This document shows positions 1 to 11,092 of a stretch of DNA of 64,000 bases, piece after piece. How positions within the stretch are numbered: position 1 is the stretch's first letter; every line of letters starts with the position of its first letter. The position numbers were made by a program, and so were the translations under genes. The stretch comes from Chamaecyparis obtusa (taxonomy: Eukaryota > Streptophyta > Pinopsida > Cupressales > Cupressaceae): positions 744,001 to 808,000 of the forward strand of contig BSBK01001302.1 in the NCBI GenBank assembly GCA_027943335.1, written 5' to 3'. The notes beneath the pieces were generated by a model. It was not told where the DNA came from, ran no database searches, and was given only the letters and a program-made list of their open reading frames with translations.

Positions 1-751
1 CGGATGACCAAGATATGGCTCCTAGAAGGCAAAAAAAACATCAACTTTGACAGAAAAAAATGCCATCAAAATGGAAAAATTATAGAATCAAACCTCTACC
101 ATTGGATTGGGCTCAGAAAGAGCTTTTCGATGATATAAAGAAGTCGAAAATCTGATACCGTATGCTCAAGATACGGCCAAAAGATCACAGATAGCTCCAG
201 AGAACAAAAAAACTCAAAGATAATGATAGTTTTTTGCACATCAAATTTAATCACAACATGGTGATGCAAGCATATGTACTGATGATGTCAGCACACAGGT
301 CTGACATACCTATCTGTGTCAACTATCAGTACCTTTTTTTGGGTATGCATGCAAAGTCAAAAAGTTTACAAAAAAAACTTTTTCATTCCAAAAAATCAAA
401 TGCATAAAGGATTTGATTTTTATTTTTATTTTTAACCAAAAAAAATGCTACACATTTTTTTTAGAAAAAATTAAAAAAATTTTTTGTCCTGCTTCAGGAT
501 GCGTGCAAGGGTCGTACAGCTCTGGGCTCAAAAATTTTGCCTCAAATTGCAAAATTGTCCAAAATGGATAAATTTTATATGGATTCTAGGGTTTTTGAGT
601 GCTCTGAGCACAACGGTGATGTTCGTTTGAGCCTAAAATGATTAGAAAAAAAGTTCCCCCCTAAATCCACATAAAAAGCTTCTGAATAACACAGATCTGA
701 ATAACACAACCAAACCCTCTCAAATAACGAATAGGGGCATGAAGATCTGAA

Positions 752-763
752 GCTCTAATACCA
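752..763 (-). other. Primer binding site (initiator Met tRNA type)
   Basis: On the minus strand the 12 bases after the LTR read TGGTATTAGAGC. This is one base from TGGTATCAGAGC, the standard plant copia site that pairs with the 3' end of initiator methionine tRNA. It fixes the orientation and end of the LTR. Confidence 0.85.
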
Positions 764-1117
764 TGTTGGAGTTGATGAAAAGAAACACATAGCTCCCAAG
801 AATCCCTGCATGCAGACACTTGTCACAGAAAGAGAAAAAAAGCTATGGAGGCATGTAATCATAGATCTGAGAAAGAGAAGCCATGATTGATCAAAAATAA
901 ATGAGAGAGAGAATCTCAATACAATAATCTATTCTCCATTATGATCCAATAAGTGAATGAATAAAATACAAAGAGGAAATCCTTATAAAAGGATACCGAA
1001 ACCCTAAAGTTGAAAACCCTAAAGAATAATAAGATGCCTAAGTTAACTTAAGTGTAGAGTATAATAGACTAATAATTAAATAAATTAATTATTAGCTATA
1101 ATATGACAACTCTAACA
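764..1117 (-). repeat. LTR of copia element G (5' LTR)
   Basis: 354 bp bounded by an imperfect terminal inverted repeat: TGTTGGAGTTG at 764 and CAACTCTAACA ending at 1,117. It directly abuts a primer binding site on the minus strand. A TATA-like stretch lies mid-LTR at 983-992 (TTTTATAAGG read on the minus strand). The TG...CA ends, short inverted repeats and adjacent primer site together identify it as an LTR. Only one copy is in the window, so a solo LTR cannot be fully excluded, although the primer site and leader argue for an element. Confidence 0.82.
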
Positions 1118-1505
1118 CAATCCTTGCACCAAGAAGCTAAGCAGAAAAATAGGGTGGCTTCTATCTATGGTTCTTAGTAAGGGCTTCCATTTGTAATACC
1201 CCTCTTGCTCCCCAAAGGGACTCCTTACCTTGTGGCAAGTAACGGATCTCGTGACCACAAGAGTACCTTAAGCACTTTTGCTCAACATTTTCCTCATGGT
1301 CACAATCCCACAAGTACTCACATCAAGCGAAGACAAGTACTACGTCTACCAAGGTTTTGTGTCCTTGATTGCCTTGAGTTTATAGTGGGTCGGAATAGCT
1401 GACAAAAAGTTTTTCCCCACTTGGGTCATTCCTCTTGATTTCTCAAGAGTAGGCCCACTAAAGGATTCTAAAAACTAAACAAACAGTGGATCAACTTGTG
1501 AGGTT

Positions 1506-1659
1506 CAAGATTTTTGTTTCACCACAAGGGTGAAGAGCATACTCCCCTATCTCAAAGTTTCTCCCAAACACACCAAAAAGAGTTCAATTACTCTCTTGCT
1601 TTCAAAATCCAAAGATGGGTCAAGATTTTTTGGTTCACCACAAGGGTGAAGATCATACT
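1506..1659. repeat. Direct repeat pair in the H leader
   Basis: Two copies of about 38 bp start at 1,506 and 1,621, 115 bp apart. They share CAAGATTTTT and CACCACAAGGGTGAAG, followed by CATACT. They differ by an indel and a few substitutions. They are non-coding as far as I can tell. Confidence 0.7.
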
Positions 1660-2044
1660 TCTCCTACCACCCAAGAATTCTTACAACAAGATATTATGTT
1701 CCTATAAAATGAAACAACTAGTAATTGCCACACTTGAAATGAAATAAACAACAAACACATTTTTTTTTGTTTTTTTTTATGCTTTTGGGCAGCCCTACAA
1801 AAACAGTTAGTAGCCCTTGTGCATGCAATTTTTGGCAAAATATTCAAGCAAGAGGCACCTACAACTACAACTTGTTAGCCCCAAAATGGTTAGAAAAATT
1901 AAAATCCCAATGAAATTTGCAAATTAAATCTAACCACAACAAACTAAACCAGCAAGCTAACTAGATCCAAATTCGGCAATAAAGAACTAAGAAACAACTC
2001 ACTGCCAGGTATAGGTGACAGTACAGTCACTAGAAATATCGCGC

Positions 2045-2220
2045 GATACTTTACAACATACTGGGGCAATAATATCTTTCTGGGTGATACTTTACTGTAC
2101 CTACAGGCAACAGAATGTTCCAAACAATGCAATAAACCCTACAAAGGCTGAGTGATTCTTTAACTGGTAAAGTATTGTGCCGGTATACAATGAACTATCA
2201 CATGACACTAGCAAAGTATC
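2045..2220. repeat. Cluster of GATACTTTAC motifs, direct and inverted
   Basis: Two forward copies (near 2,045 and 2,086) and two inverted copies (GTAAAGTAT near 2,167 and CAAAGTATC near 2,212) lie within 175 bp of the H leader. Forward and inverted copies could pair into a stem in leader RNA. The role is unknown. Confidence 0.6.
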
Positions 2221-2346
2221 ACATGATATTCTAAGCTAGAAAAACCAGAGAACTAAAAATGACACTAAATTATGATGAAAATTTGACAAAAATGCATGAA
2301 ATGAAAGGCAAAATAAAATACTCTGCCCCACGGTGGGCGCAAAAAA

Positions 2347-3313
2347 TGTACACTCAAATTGTGCACTTCTCTAAGTCATTATATCCAAGAGAATCCATGA
2401 ATAGGAAACTTTAGAAAGCGACCTAGAGCTCTTTATATATGGAGTTGTAAGATTATTTGATTGTTCTCAGCTAGAGCTATTAAGCTTATGACCTTGCTAG
2501 TCAACCACACAATGAGAGATTCAAATGAAGACAAGGGCAAGAATGCCAATATCTCCAAAAATCAATATGAGGATGCAATGCAATACTATACTATGAATGA
2601 AAATGCAAGCTAAGCTATGGAAATGAAAGAACAAGAATTACAAAGCCTTCTAGTTAAGCTAGATGAAGTAATCTAAAACATAAAAGAAACTAAGCTAAAT
2701 ATGCCATGATAATGAAGCTAGAATGCAAGAAATGAAACTAAGATAGCATGTAGATGCAAAAGTCAAGAATGATCCAAATCTCCAAAGCTCCAAAGTGACC
2801 TAGAAAACTTGCAGCATAACATTAGCATAAAAAGATTGATATGAAAATGAGGAAGAGAGCTCTCTTTTTATAAGAAATGAGAAAGAATGGACCATGGAGA
2901 TTAAGAGGCAAAAGATTTAATCAAGGGTGGAGCTTGAAAGAAGATCAATCCATGTGCACAAATATCTTCTAATGAGAAAATAAGAGTTGACTTTTGTGTC
3001 CATATGAGACAAAAAATATTTTTCTTCTTTTTTATAAAATGAGAATAATACTTTATTTGTGCAACTTAGGATAAGAGGAAAAGTGGGGGGCCTTTTTATT
3101 TAAATAAAAGGGGAGGAAATATTCCTTTTAATTAACTAAAGACTTTAGGATAAAATGATTAGCCCATAGAAAATAATCGAATAAATGATAAAATAAGATT
3201 TGATCAAGAAAATTGATATAATTGAAAAATGTTGATTTTTAAATATTGATTTAGAGATTTGATAAATTGCTGAATGGGGGCCCAAAGTCTAGGCGACCAT
3301 TTTAGGGTGGATA
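2347..3313 (-). repeat. LTR of gypsy element H (5' LTR)
   Basis: The plus-strand left edge is TGTACACTCAAATTGTG, directly next to the minus-strand primer site TTTTGCGCCCACCG. The right edge reads CCATTTTAGGGTGGATA, which matches the inverted start of element B's LTR (GGGTGCATACA) except for decayed terminal bases. About 38 bp of this edge, through GGGCCCAAAGTCTAGGCGACC, is shared with B, so H and B belong to related families. A TATA box (TATAAAAAGA on the minus strand) sits at 2,863-2,872, with a CT-rich start region after it as in B. H's LTR abuts the coding sequence of element E, so H inserted into E. Confidence 0.75.
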
Positions 3314-3315
3314 AA

Positions 3316-4160
3316 AAGATCATGTTTATCAAATAATCATTCTAAAGAAACCAAACCATGAAGAATTTTATTTCCTTTCAATTGAATGAATTCTTCACCA
3401 ATATCAGGATCTTTTCCTAAAATTTTCTCCCGAGGAGGAGAACTACTACCTTCAAAATACAATTCTTCAAAATTTTCTTCTATCTCTAGGAAATTGATGA
3501 TCTAATTATCATCATTGAAGACTTGCCAATGCTCAGAATTATCAAGAACACTGGGACGAAAAACTAATTGAATAAAATATCTATCATGTTCAAAGCTATT
3601 ATGAGGAATCAAAAGAGTTGCAGATGCATCAAGAGAATTAGCTTTATCATTAAATTCTCTTGGGACCATAGAAATATTAAAGGAATCAAGACCTTCAATA
3701 TAATCCCAAACCAAGTTTTTATAATGCTTCGACCTTTCATTCCTTGTTTGATACTGATTTCAAACTTGACACACAACGAGCTCAGCATCTGCTTGAGCAT
3801 GCAGATTGTGAATCCCCTTATTCAGAGCAGGATCAATACCCAATATCAAAGCTTCATATTCAACAGTATTATTGGTATTTTCAAACTATAGTTTGAAAGA
3901 ATATGGAAAGAACTCGCCTTGTGGAGAAATCAAAACAACTCCAGCACCAGAACCAGTTGATGAGCAACTACCGTCAAACTCTAATGTCCATACTTCATTT
4001 GAACTTGAAGTATTCGCATCATCAAATGAAGAATAAGAACTTATATTATCATTGACTTCCATTTCTTCTCCATTTGTCATGGGTATTACAAGAATTTGAT
4101 CAATCACCAGATCCTCAATTGCATCCGCAAATCTCTCATTATCACATGACAACATAGATG
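3316..4160 (-). pseudogene. Gypsy element E: archaeal-type RNase H and linker (pol, part 2)
   Basis: The minus-strand coding fragment continues E's pol across the Cop1 insertion. Motifs in order are EFDGS (first catalytic Asp, about 3,975), VEYEA (Glu, about 3,860) and ADAELVV (Asp, about 3,790), then PREFND and EHWQVFND. This is the second, archaeal-type RNase H used by plant Tat-like elements; RNase H degrades RNA in RNA:DNA hybrids. After it come QLKGN and LVSLERLFDKHD, a linker, and then element H interrupts. No RT lies upstream of this domain: protease runs directly into it. In-frame stops are mostly TAG or TGA. The fragment is broken and surely non-functional. Confidence 0.8.
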
Positions 4161-4165
4161 CATCT

Positions 4166-4714
4166 TGTTAGAATTTAATCTTTCCTTAGTAAAATATGTA
4201 TTTAAAAGATAAACCAAGGTATCTTATTGTATTTTTCCTCTAGTCCAAGTGGGAGGACATGTCATATTTGTAATTTCTTTATTAAGGAAAATATATATTC
4301 CTCCTTGTCTCACACACAACATGAATGTGACATTCATCTAAGATGAGAGTTACATGCAAAATCCTCCACTCATCTCTACTTAAAGAGATGTCTCTCACAC
4401 ACTTGCCCAAATAATCTTCTCTACTCTCTCATTCTTTCTCTCATATTGTAATGAGCTTTGAGCTCCAATTCTTCCTTCTTCTTTTGGCTTTGAGCCTCAT
4501 TCATAATTCACAAGGGGTTTTTCTTGTTTTTCCCCTTTCAAATTCTTGTGTTGTTGCCTTGGTTCTTGGAGCATTCTTATGAGCTTGTATTTGATCTCTT
4601 GAAGGAAAATCTCTCTATCTCTCTCTCAAGTATTTGGTATATCTCTTCCATTGCATACTCTCTTGGATTCTTTCCTTACCTTTTTCCATTTTATTTTATT
4701 TTATGATTCTAACA
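4166..4714 (+). repeat. 5' LTR of Cop1
   Basis: 549 bp, TGTTAGAATTTAATC to GATTCTAACA, with a terminal inverted repeat TGTTAGAAT / ATTCTAACA. It is followed at once by the primer site and preceded by CATCT. The 3' half is CT-rich (CTCTCTCATT...). I see no strong TATA box; TACTTAAAGAG near 4,378 is the best candidate. Confidence 0.95.
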
Positions 4715-4726
4715 TGATATCAGAGC
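4715..4726 (+). other. Primer binding site of Cop1
   Basis: TGATATCAGAGC directly after the LTR, one base from the standard initiator-Met tRNA site TGGTATCAGAGC of plant copia elements. Confidence 0.88.
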
Positions 4727-6307
4727 ATGTTTAATCATTGCTTTTGAGTGTGCATGCATGGATAGTTGAAGGATATTTCAGCTGTGAAGGAGAGTTTTTT
4801 GGATTCTAACCATTGTTTTGTAGGCTCTCTCCTCTTTATTTTCTTGTTTTTTTTCTTGCATTCTAACCTTGATCTTAGATTTAGATGGCTTGCCGCCAGA
4901 TCTAAGGCCTTCTTTTCCTCTTTTCAAGTTTGATTAAATCTAATCTCTACAGGTTTTCATATTCTCATATCTCCTTTTTGTTGGCATTTGCAGCTTCATA
5001 TCTCTGTTTTAATATTTAATCTTACAAATTTTTAATCTTTTCTTAGCTCTCATGAGTTTTGATCTGCAGGCTTGTTTATTCCATTTGTAATCACTAATCT
5101 ATTCTCTCTGCAGATTTCTAAACTCAATCTAATAGTTTGAATCTAATTTTCTTGTGTTTTCATTTAAATCTAACTTTGTTATTGATTTCACAATATTTAT
5201 CTCTATTATTTCATTCTCAGTTTATATTTCATTTACTGTCATATACATTTTAATCTTCTGTTCAAATCATTTCTTTATTTTTGCTGGTTAAAATTAATCT
5301 ATTCAATATCCTTTGGTTGACAGTATATATCTCTCTACATATAAATCTTTGTTATAACTTTTTTTTTTTGTTTAACTAAGAATCCATTCCATTCTATTTT
5401 AACATTCCATTTGCTGGATAAAATATTTTCTAGTTATATAGGAATCATTTACCTTCACATTTCTAATCTTTTAAAATCTACTCTTAAATCTAATCTCTAT
5501 TTTGACAGTACCTCACTCCGATGCCCATATCATTTGAGCCTAAATAGATTAGGAAGATCGCTCCGGTCAGAACCTTGTAAACTTTGTCCTTAAAAAAATA
5601 TATAAATCTTAGCAAAATCTAACAGTGTATTAAAAAGTTATGACCCCCGCAATATGACTAGGTTTTTTTATTCAAAAAAATAATAATCGTCTGTATTATC
5701 TCTGCCCTCTCTCAGCATCTTGCTTCCACATGCCAGCCTGCATGATCTCTGGTGTTTGTTTATTCTAATCCCTTAGCATAGAATCATTATTTTCATCTAT
5801 TCTTAGCTTTGTATTCAAGTTTATTTGACTATTTTTAAAATCTATTTGACCATTTTTTAAAACTTAATTTTCTTAAATCTGAGAGTTAAGTTGATATTAT
5901 ATTTAAATGTTAGTTTGGTTTTAAATTAGTCTGTTATATTTGAAAAATAGTTTGATACTAATTTAAATTCAAATTGTTAACATTCAATTCAATTTATCAT
6001 ATCCATTCTAATGTATATTTAATTTAATTTTTTTTTGCTTCTATCAATTTGCGTAAACAAGCTAAATTAACATCAATACATTGTCTTTAATTCTTTTTTA
6101 TTCACTCTCACACTCTTAATTATAATTTTAATCAATTTATCTCCTTTATTTTTAAAAACTTTAATAAAATTTAATTTTTTTTAAAGAATTCAATTTGTTT
6201 TATTCAATGCTTCTTAACCTTAGAGTAAATTTTTTTTTTCTTGTTCTTTAACATTAGATATTCTTTGTATCTCACTTTGCTAAGGTTAACTTAATCATTT
6301 AATTAGT
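4727..6307 (+). other. Cop1 leader, non-coding
   Basis: 1.6 kb of T-rich DNA between primer site and gag. It has many short T runs and TAATCT / TCTAATC words, and no frame above 60 codons that looks real. A start ATG for gag cannot be recognised. The length is long for a copia leader. Confidence 0.6.
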
Positions 6308-7317
6308 TAATCCTATCGACTCTAATTCCAAAAATCAAGTTAAATAGTTCTAACTACCATCAATGGAAAGCTCATGTTTCCTTTCTATTTCATTTTAAAC
6401 ATTTTCTTGAAGTTGCCACATATGCGACTACCAAACTAGCCACCTCTGCTACTCAAACTATTAAAGATGCATGACAAGTTAAGAATGATGAAGCACTAGG
6501 TCTAATTGGACTCTCCATTAGTCCTAACCTTTATGTCTTAATTGGACACTATACTAAAGCCCAACAAGCATGGGACATCTTGAAGCAAACCTACGAAAAA
6601 TCCTCCGAATCACATAAGATTCAACTCCAAGACAACTTGGAAGATCTAAGGTATACAAATTTTAAATCTATGGATGAATTTTTGCTCAAGTTTGATGCTA
6701 TTAGAACTTAGTTAAATGGTTTAAATGTTACTCTTACAGATATTAGATTGATTACCATAATTCTTAAGAAATGTCTCCCTAAGGAGTTTCAACAATTTAT
6801 CACTAATATCCACTCTTAGCTTGCTATTTCTACTTTAGCTCCTCTTTTAACTTATCCTATATCTCAAAATTTGTTGCGTCAAGAGGAGGCAAAATTATTG
6901 CAATTTGGTACTATTAAATCTTTTGAACATGCTTTTGTATCTAAAACTCAAAATCACAATAACAAGTCTCATACTAATCATCACAATAATAATCATCATA
7001 ACAATAACCATTTTAATAACAACTATAATTATCGTAACAATAACAATAACCATCATAATAATGGTTCTTCAAATAATAATTATAATCATTCAAACAATAG
7101 GTCTAATTCTAGACCATCATACAATAACAATAATTACAATAATCAACAAAATCAGAAACCACATTGTACTTATTGTGGTAAGGATGGTCACCTAACTAAT
7201 GATTGTTTTAAAAAGCAAAATGATAAGAAGCCAATGAATAACAATAATCAAAATAAATTTCAAGGTAATCAATCTCGTCATGTTTTTACTGCTTGTGATA
7301 CAACTTTTCATGCTTTA
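6308..7317 (+). pseudogene. Cop1 gag (capsid and nucleocapsid), broken
   Basis: Gag forms the virus-like particle and binds the element's RNA. The reading starts after a stop near 6,306 with no ATG. NYHQWK (about 6,345) and the capsid stretch AQQAWDILKQTY, then RYTNFKSMDEFLLKFD, are typical copia gag. From about 6,950 comes a long Asn/His-rich tract encoded by AAT/AAC/CAT triplets, then one zinc knuckle CTYCGKDGHLTNDC (C-X2-C-X4-H-X4-C, about 7,165-7,206). At least three internal stops (TGA near 6,470, TAG near 6,709 and 6,817) and a terminal TAA separate it from protease. The frame is otherwise shared with protease. Confidence 0.85.
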
Positions 7318-7320
7318 TAA

Positions 7321-10300
7321 TGGATTATTGATAGTGGCACTTCTCATCATGTTACATCTCATAGAGAAGTTTTTGATTCTTTGCAACCTGATACTACTAA
7401 TATTCCTATTCAATTAGCTGATGATAGTAGTTGCAAAGTTGATGGAGTTGGTGATGTTAATGTTCCAAATGGAAAATTACACAATGTTTTTTATGTTCCT
7501 AAATTGAAATCCAATCTTCTTTCAGTTGCTCAATTATGTCAAGATTACAAAGTTGAATTTCATAAGGATATGTGCTCTATTATTGATCCTAACACCAATC
7601 TTGTTGTTGCTAATGCTAAGATGGATCATGATAACTTGTTTAAATTCTATGAGTTTGCCTCTTCTAGGTACTCTTTGAAAGTGAATATTGATTTCAATAA
7701 ATGGCATGAAAGGCTTGGCCATTTGAATTTTGATTATATTTCTAGATTGCTAAAATCTAACATGGTTGAAGGATTACCTCCTCTTGTTCCATCTAAAATT
7801 ACATGCACAATGAGTGGAAAAATGAAAAGGGAGCCCTTTCCTCATAGTACTTCATGGAGGGCATCGCATAAGTTAAATCTTATTCATAGTGATCTTTTGG
7901 GTCCAATGGAGAACAACTCAATACAAAGTTCAAAGTATGCTCTTACCTTTGTGGATGATTTCACTAGAAGAATTTGGATTTATTTCTTGCATACTAAAGA
8001 TCAAGTTCTTGATACATTTTTTGAATTGTGGAAAGGCAATCTGGTTCTAAATTTAAAATTCTTAGAACAGATAATGGTACTGAATATGCTAACAATGCAT
8101 TTCGTTCTTACTTGAGATCTTTTGGTATAAAACATGAGCTTACTATTCCTTATACACCACAACAAAATGGTGTGGTGGAAAGGAAGCATAGAACTATTAT
8201 GGAAATGGCTAGATGTATGTTACATGCTAAAGATTTGTATTACAAGTTATGCACTAAAGCAATGGCTTGTGCCACTTATCTTCTTAATAGAACTCCTACT
8301 AAAGCTTTGAAAGATATTACTCCCGAGGAAGCATCGTTCGGTAGAAAACCAAATTTACAACATTTGAGAATTTTTGGATCTATTGCATATGTTCACACAC
8401 CCAAACAAAAAAGGCACAAAATTAGATTCTAAATCTTCTCCATTTATTTTTGTTGGGTATGATGAATTTACTAAAGGTTATAGAGTTTATGATCCTATTT
8501 CTAACAAGGTTCATATTGCAAGAGATGTTGTTATTGTAGAAAATGAAGTACATGATTGTTCCAAGGCCAAAGATGATGAATTTAAAGGGGGTATTCTTGA
8601 CCTCATGGAGGGCCAACCTCCTATTCTAAACCCTACTCCTAATGCACCTATTTCTATTCCTACTAGTATTAAAAAAGATGATGCTAATAGTAACAATGTT
8701 TCTACTCCTCATAGTGACAATTTTTCTCATAATGATGGTAATTATGTTCCTAATGATGATGATGAATTTAATCCTCATAGTGATGATGAAAATTATGAAT
8801 TTACTCCTCATAGTGATATTTCCATTACGTCTAAGAGAAATCCTAAATGGTTTAAAGATTTAATTAATGAAGGTGATAATTATATTTCTAGAATGGGTGG
8901 TCTTAGACCTAGGAGACTTAATTATTGTAACTATGTTTTAATGTCTTCTCTTATGCATTCTAATGATCCTCAAACTTTTTCTCAAGCTAAAAATCAACCT
9001 CATTGGAAAATTGCTATGCAAGAGGAATATGATAATTTAATTTCTAATAATACTTGGGATTTAGTTACTTTACCTCATGGCAAAAATCTAGTTTCATGTA
9101 AATGGTTATACAAAACTAAGTTGAATGCAAATAATGATATTAGTAAGTTTAAAGCTAGACTAGTAGCAAGAGGTTTTTCTCAAGTTGAAGGAATAGACTA
9201 TAATGAGACCTTTGCTCATGTTGCAAAAATGCCTACCATTAAAGTTATTCTTTCTTTAGCTGCAAAAATGAATTGGCCTATTCACCAAATGGATGTTAAA
9301 AGTGCCTTTTTAAATGGTGATTTGCATGAAGAAATCTATATGTCTCAACCTCCTAGTTTTATTAAAGAAGGTCATGAACATCTAGTAAGCAAACTAAATA
9401 AATCTATCTATGATTTAAAACAATCTCCTAGAGAGTGGTATTCCAAAATTAATGCTTTCTTTATTTATCAAGGTTTTAAAAGAAGTAAAAATGATCCTAA
9501 CTTGTATATCAAGCATAGTGAAGATGACATTATTATTATCATTATTTATGTTGATGATTTGATTCTTACTTCTAGTTCCAACCATTTAATTTCTGATATT
9601 AAGTTCCAACTCAACCAAAAATTTCAAATGATAGATTTATGAATTTTACATTATTTCTTAGGAATGCAAATTTGGCAAACTCCAAAGGGTATTTTTATCT
9701 CTCAAAGTAAATATGCTAAAGATCTTCTAGATAGATTTCATATGAATGAGCTAATCATGTTTCAATTCCATGTGATTTAGGAACTAAGTTAATGATAGAT
9801 ATGCAATCTCCATTCATAGATGCTACTCCTTATAGAGAACTTGTAGGTAGTTTAATTTATCTAACCCTCACTAGACCTGATTTATCTTTTAGTGTTGGTT
9901 TAGTTTCAAGATTCATGTCCAAACCTCAACAAACTCACTTCAAAATTGCTAAAATAATATTACGTTACATTAAAGGTACTATTAACTTAGGATTATTTTA
10001 TGATGCAAATTCTGATTTTTCTGTAAAAAGTTTTACTGATTCAGATTTAGGTGGAGACCCCAATGATGGGAAATCTACTTTTGGATATTGTTTTTCTCTT
10101 GGTTCAAGTGCTATATCTTGGAAAAGTAAAAAAGAACAATTTGTGTCTCTATGTTCTACCGAAGCTGAATATAAAAGTTGTACTCATGCCTCTAAAGAAT
10201 CTATATGGCTTAGAAGAATACTTGAAGATTTGGGTCTACCTCAACAAGAACCTACACCATTGTATTGTGACAATCAAAGTGCACTAGCCTTGGCAAAGAA

Positions 10301-10514
10301 TCCAGTTTACCATGCAAAGTCAAAGCATATTTCTCTCCACCACCACTTCATTAGAGAGCACATTGCAAAAAATAAAGTTTCCCTCATCTATTGCAAAGGT
10401 GAAGATCAAGTTGCAGATATTTTGACAAAACCTCTTTCTAGAGAGAAATTTGAATTTCATTGTAACAATTTGGGTTTGATACCCCTTGATGTAATTACCC
10501 CAAGTAAAGATTAA
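7321..10514 (+). pseudogene. Cop1 pol: protease, integrase, RT, RNase H
   Basis: Protease: DSGTSHH at about 7,330, catalytic Asp kept. Integrase: H...H at about 7,702-7,720 (HERLGHLNF). The Cys pair reads CTMS, so the second zinc Cys is lost. The catalytic residues lie in FVDDFTR, RTDNGTEY and VVERKHRT. Reverse transcriptase: WLYKTKLN, QMDVKSAFLNGDLHEEIY and the intact YVDD box at about 9,550. RNase H: FTDSDLGG, STEAEY, YCDNQSALAL and HISLHHHF, ending at ILTKPLS and a stop at 10,512. The frame changes near 8,030, near 8,405 in an A6 run, and near 9,745; a TGA sits near 9,640. Normal copia length and order, but dead. Confidence 0.9.
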
Positions 10515-10520
10515 AGGGGG
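10510..10520 (+). other. Polypurine tract of Cop1
   Basis: ATTAAAGGGGG directly before the 3' LTR. This purine run primes plus-strand DNA synthesis in LTR retrotransposons. It overlaps the end of the pol frame. Confidence 0.8.
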
Positions 10521-11087
10521 TGTTAGAATTTAATCTTTCCTTGGTAAAATATGTATTTAAAGGATAAACCAAGGTATCTTATTGTATTTGTCCTCTAGTC
10601 CAAGTGGGAGGACATGTCATATTTGTAATTCCTTTATTAAGGAAAATAGATATTCCTCCTTAAGAAGAATCTCACATTTGTCTCACACATAACATGAATG
10701 TGGCATTCATCTAAGATGAGAGTTATATGAAAACTCCTCCACTCATCTCTACTTAAAGAGATGCCTCTCACACACTTGCCCAAATAATCTTCTCTACTCT
10801 CTCATTTCTTTCTCTCATATTGTAATGAGTTTTGAGCTCCAATTCTTCCTTCTTCTTTTGGCTTTGAGCCTCATTCATAATTCACAAGGGGTTTTTCTTA
10901 TTTTTCCCCTTTCAAATTCTTGTGTTGTTGCCTTGGTTCTTCGAGCATTCTTGTGAGCTTGTATTTTATCTCTTGAAGGAAAATCTCTCTATCTCTCTCT
11001 CAAGTATTTGGTATATCTCCTCCATTGCATACTCTCTTGGATTCTTTCCTTACCTTTTCCATTTCATTTTATTTTATGATTCTAACA
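10521..11087 (+). repeat. 3' LTR of Cop1
   Basis: 567 bp, the same sequence as 4,166-4,714 with scattered substitutions and an 18 bp indel (AAGAAGAATCTCACATTT around 10,665). It ends GATTCTAACA and is followed by the target duplication CATCT. Confidence 0.95.
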
Positions 11088-11092
11088 CATCT

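Larger units (their letters stand above)
1..1117 (-). mobile_element. Ty1/copia-type element G, 5' end only
   Basis: A minus-strand element leaves the window on the left. Only its 5' LTR (764-1,117), primer binding site (752-763) and about 750 bp of leader are visible. The leader (1-751) is AT-rich with A/T homopolymers; I find no gag motif or long frame in it on either strand. The element lies inside the leader of gypsy element H, which resumes at 1,118. The target duplication cannot be checked because the other end is outside the window. Confidence 0.75.
1118..2346 (-). mobile_element. Leader of gypsy element H (untranslated region)
   Basis: Between copia element G and the H LTR lies 1.2 kb that reads, on the minus strand, as the region after a gypsy primer site (2,325-2,346, GCCCCACGGTGGGCGC on the plus strand). 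No convincing coding frame is present. It holds a near-perfect direct repeat of about 38 bp (1,506-1,543 and 1,621-1,659, core CACCACAAGGGTGAAG) and a cluster of GATACTTTAC motifs (2,045-2,220). The rest of H should lie beyond the left edge. Confidence 0.6.
4166..11087 (+). mobile_element. Ty1/copia retrotransposon Cop1, full length but degenerate
   Basis: A 6.9 kb element with paired LTRs (4,166-4,714 and 10,521-11,087), primer site, leader, gag-pol and polypurine tract. It is flanked by a perfect 5 bp target duplication CATCT (4,161-4,165 and 11,088-11,092). It sits inside the minus-strand pol of element E; without it, E's frame runs on. Domain order protease, integrase, RT, RNase H is the copia order. 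Stops and at least three frameshifts disable it. The LTRs differ mainly by an 18 bp indel and scattered substitutions, so insertion is not very recent. Confidence 0.95.

Noticed and set aside
8626..8863. Ile/Met-rich frames on both strands within Cop1 pol (and 6,905-7,195 in gag)
   Set aside because: Shadows of the Asn/Asp/His-rich triplet stretches of the real frame.
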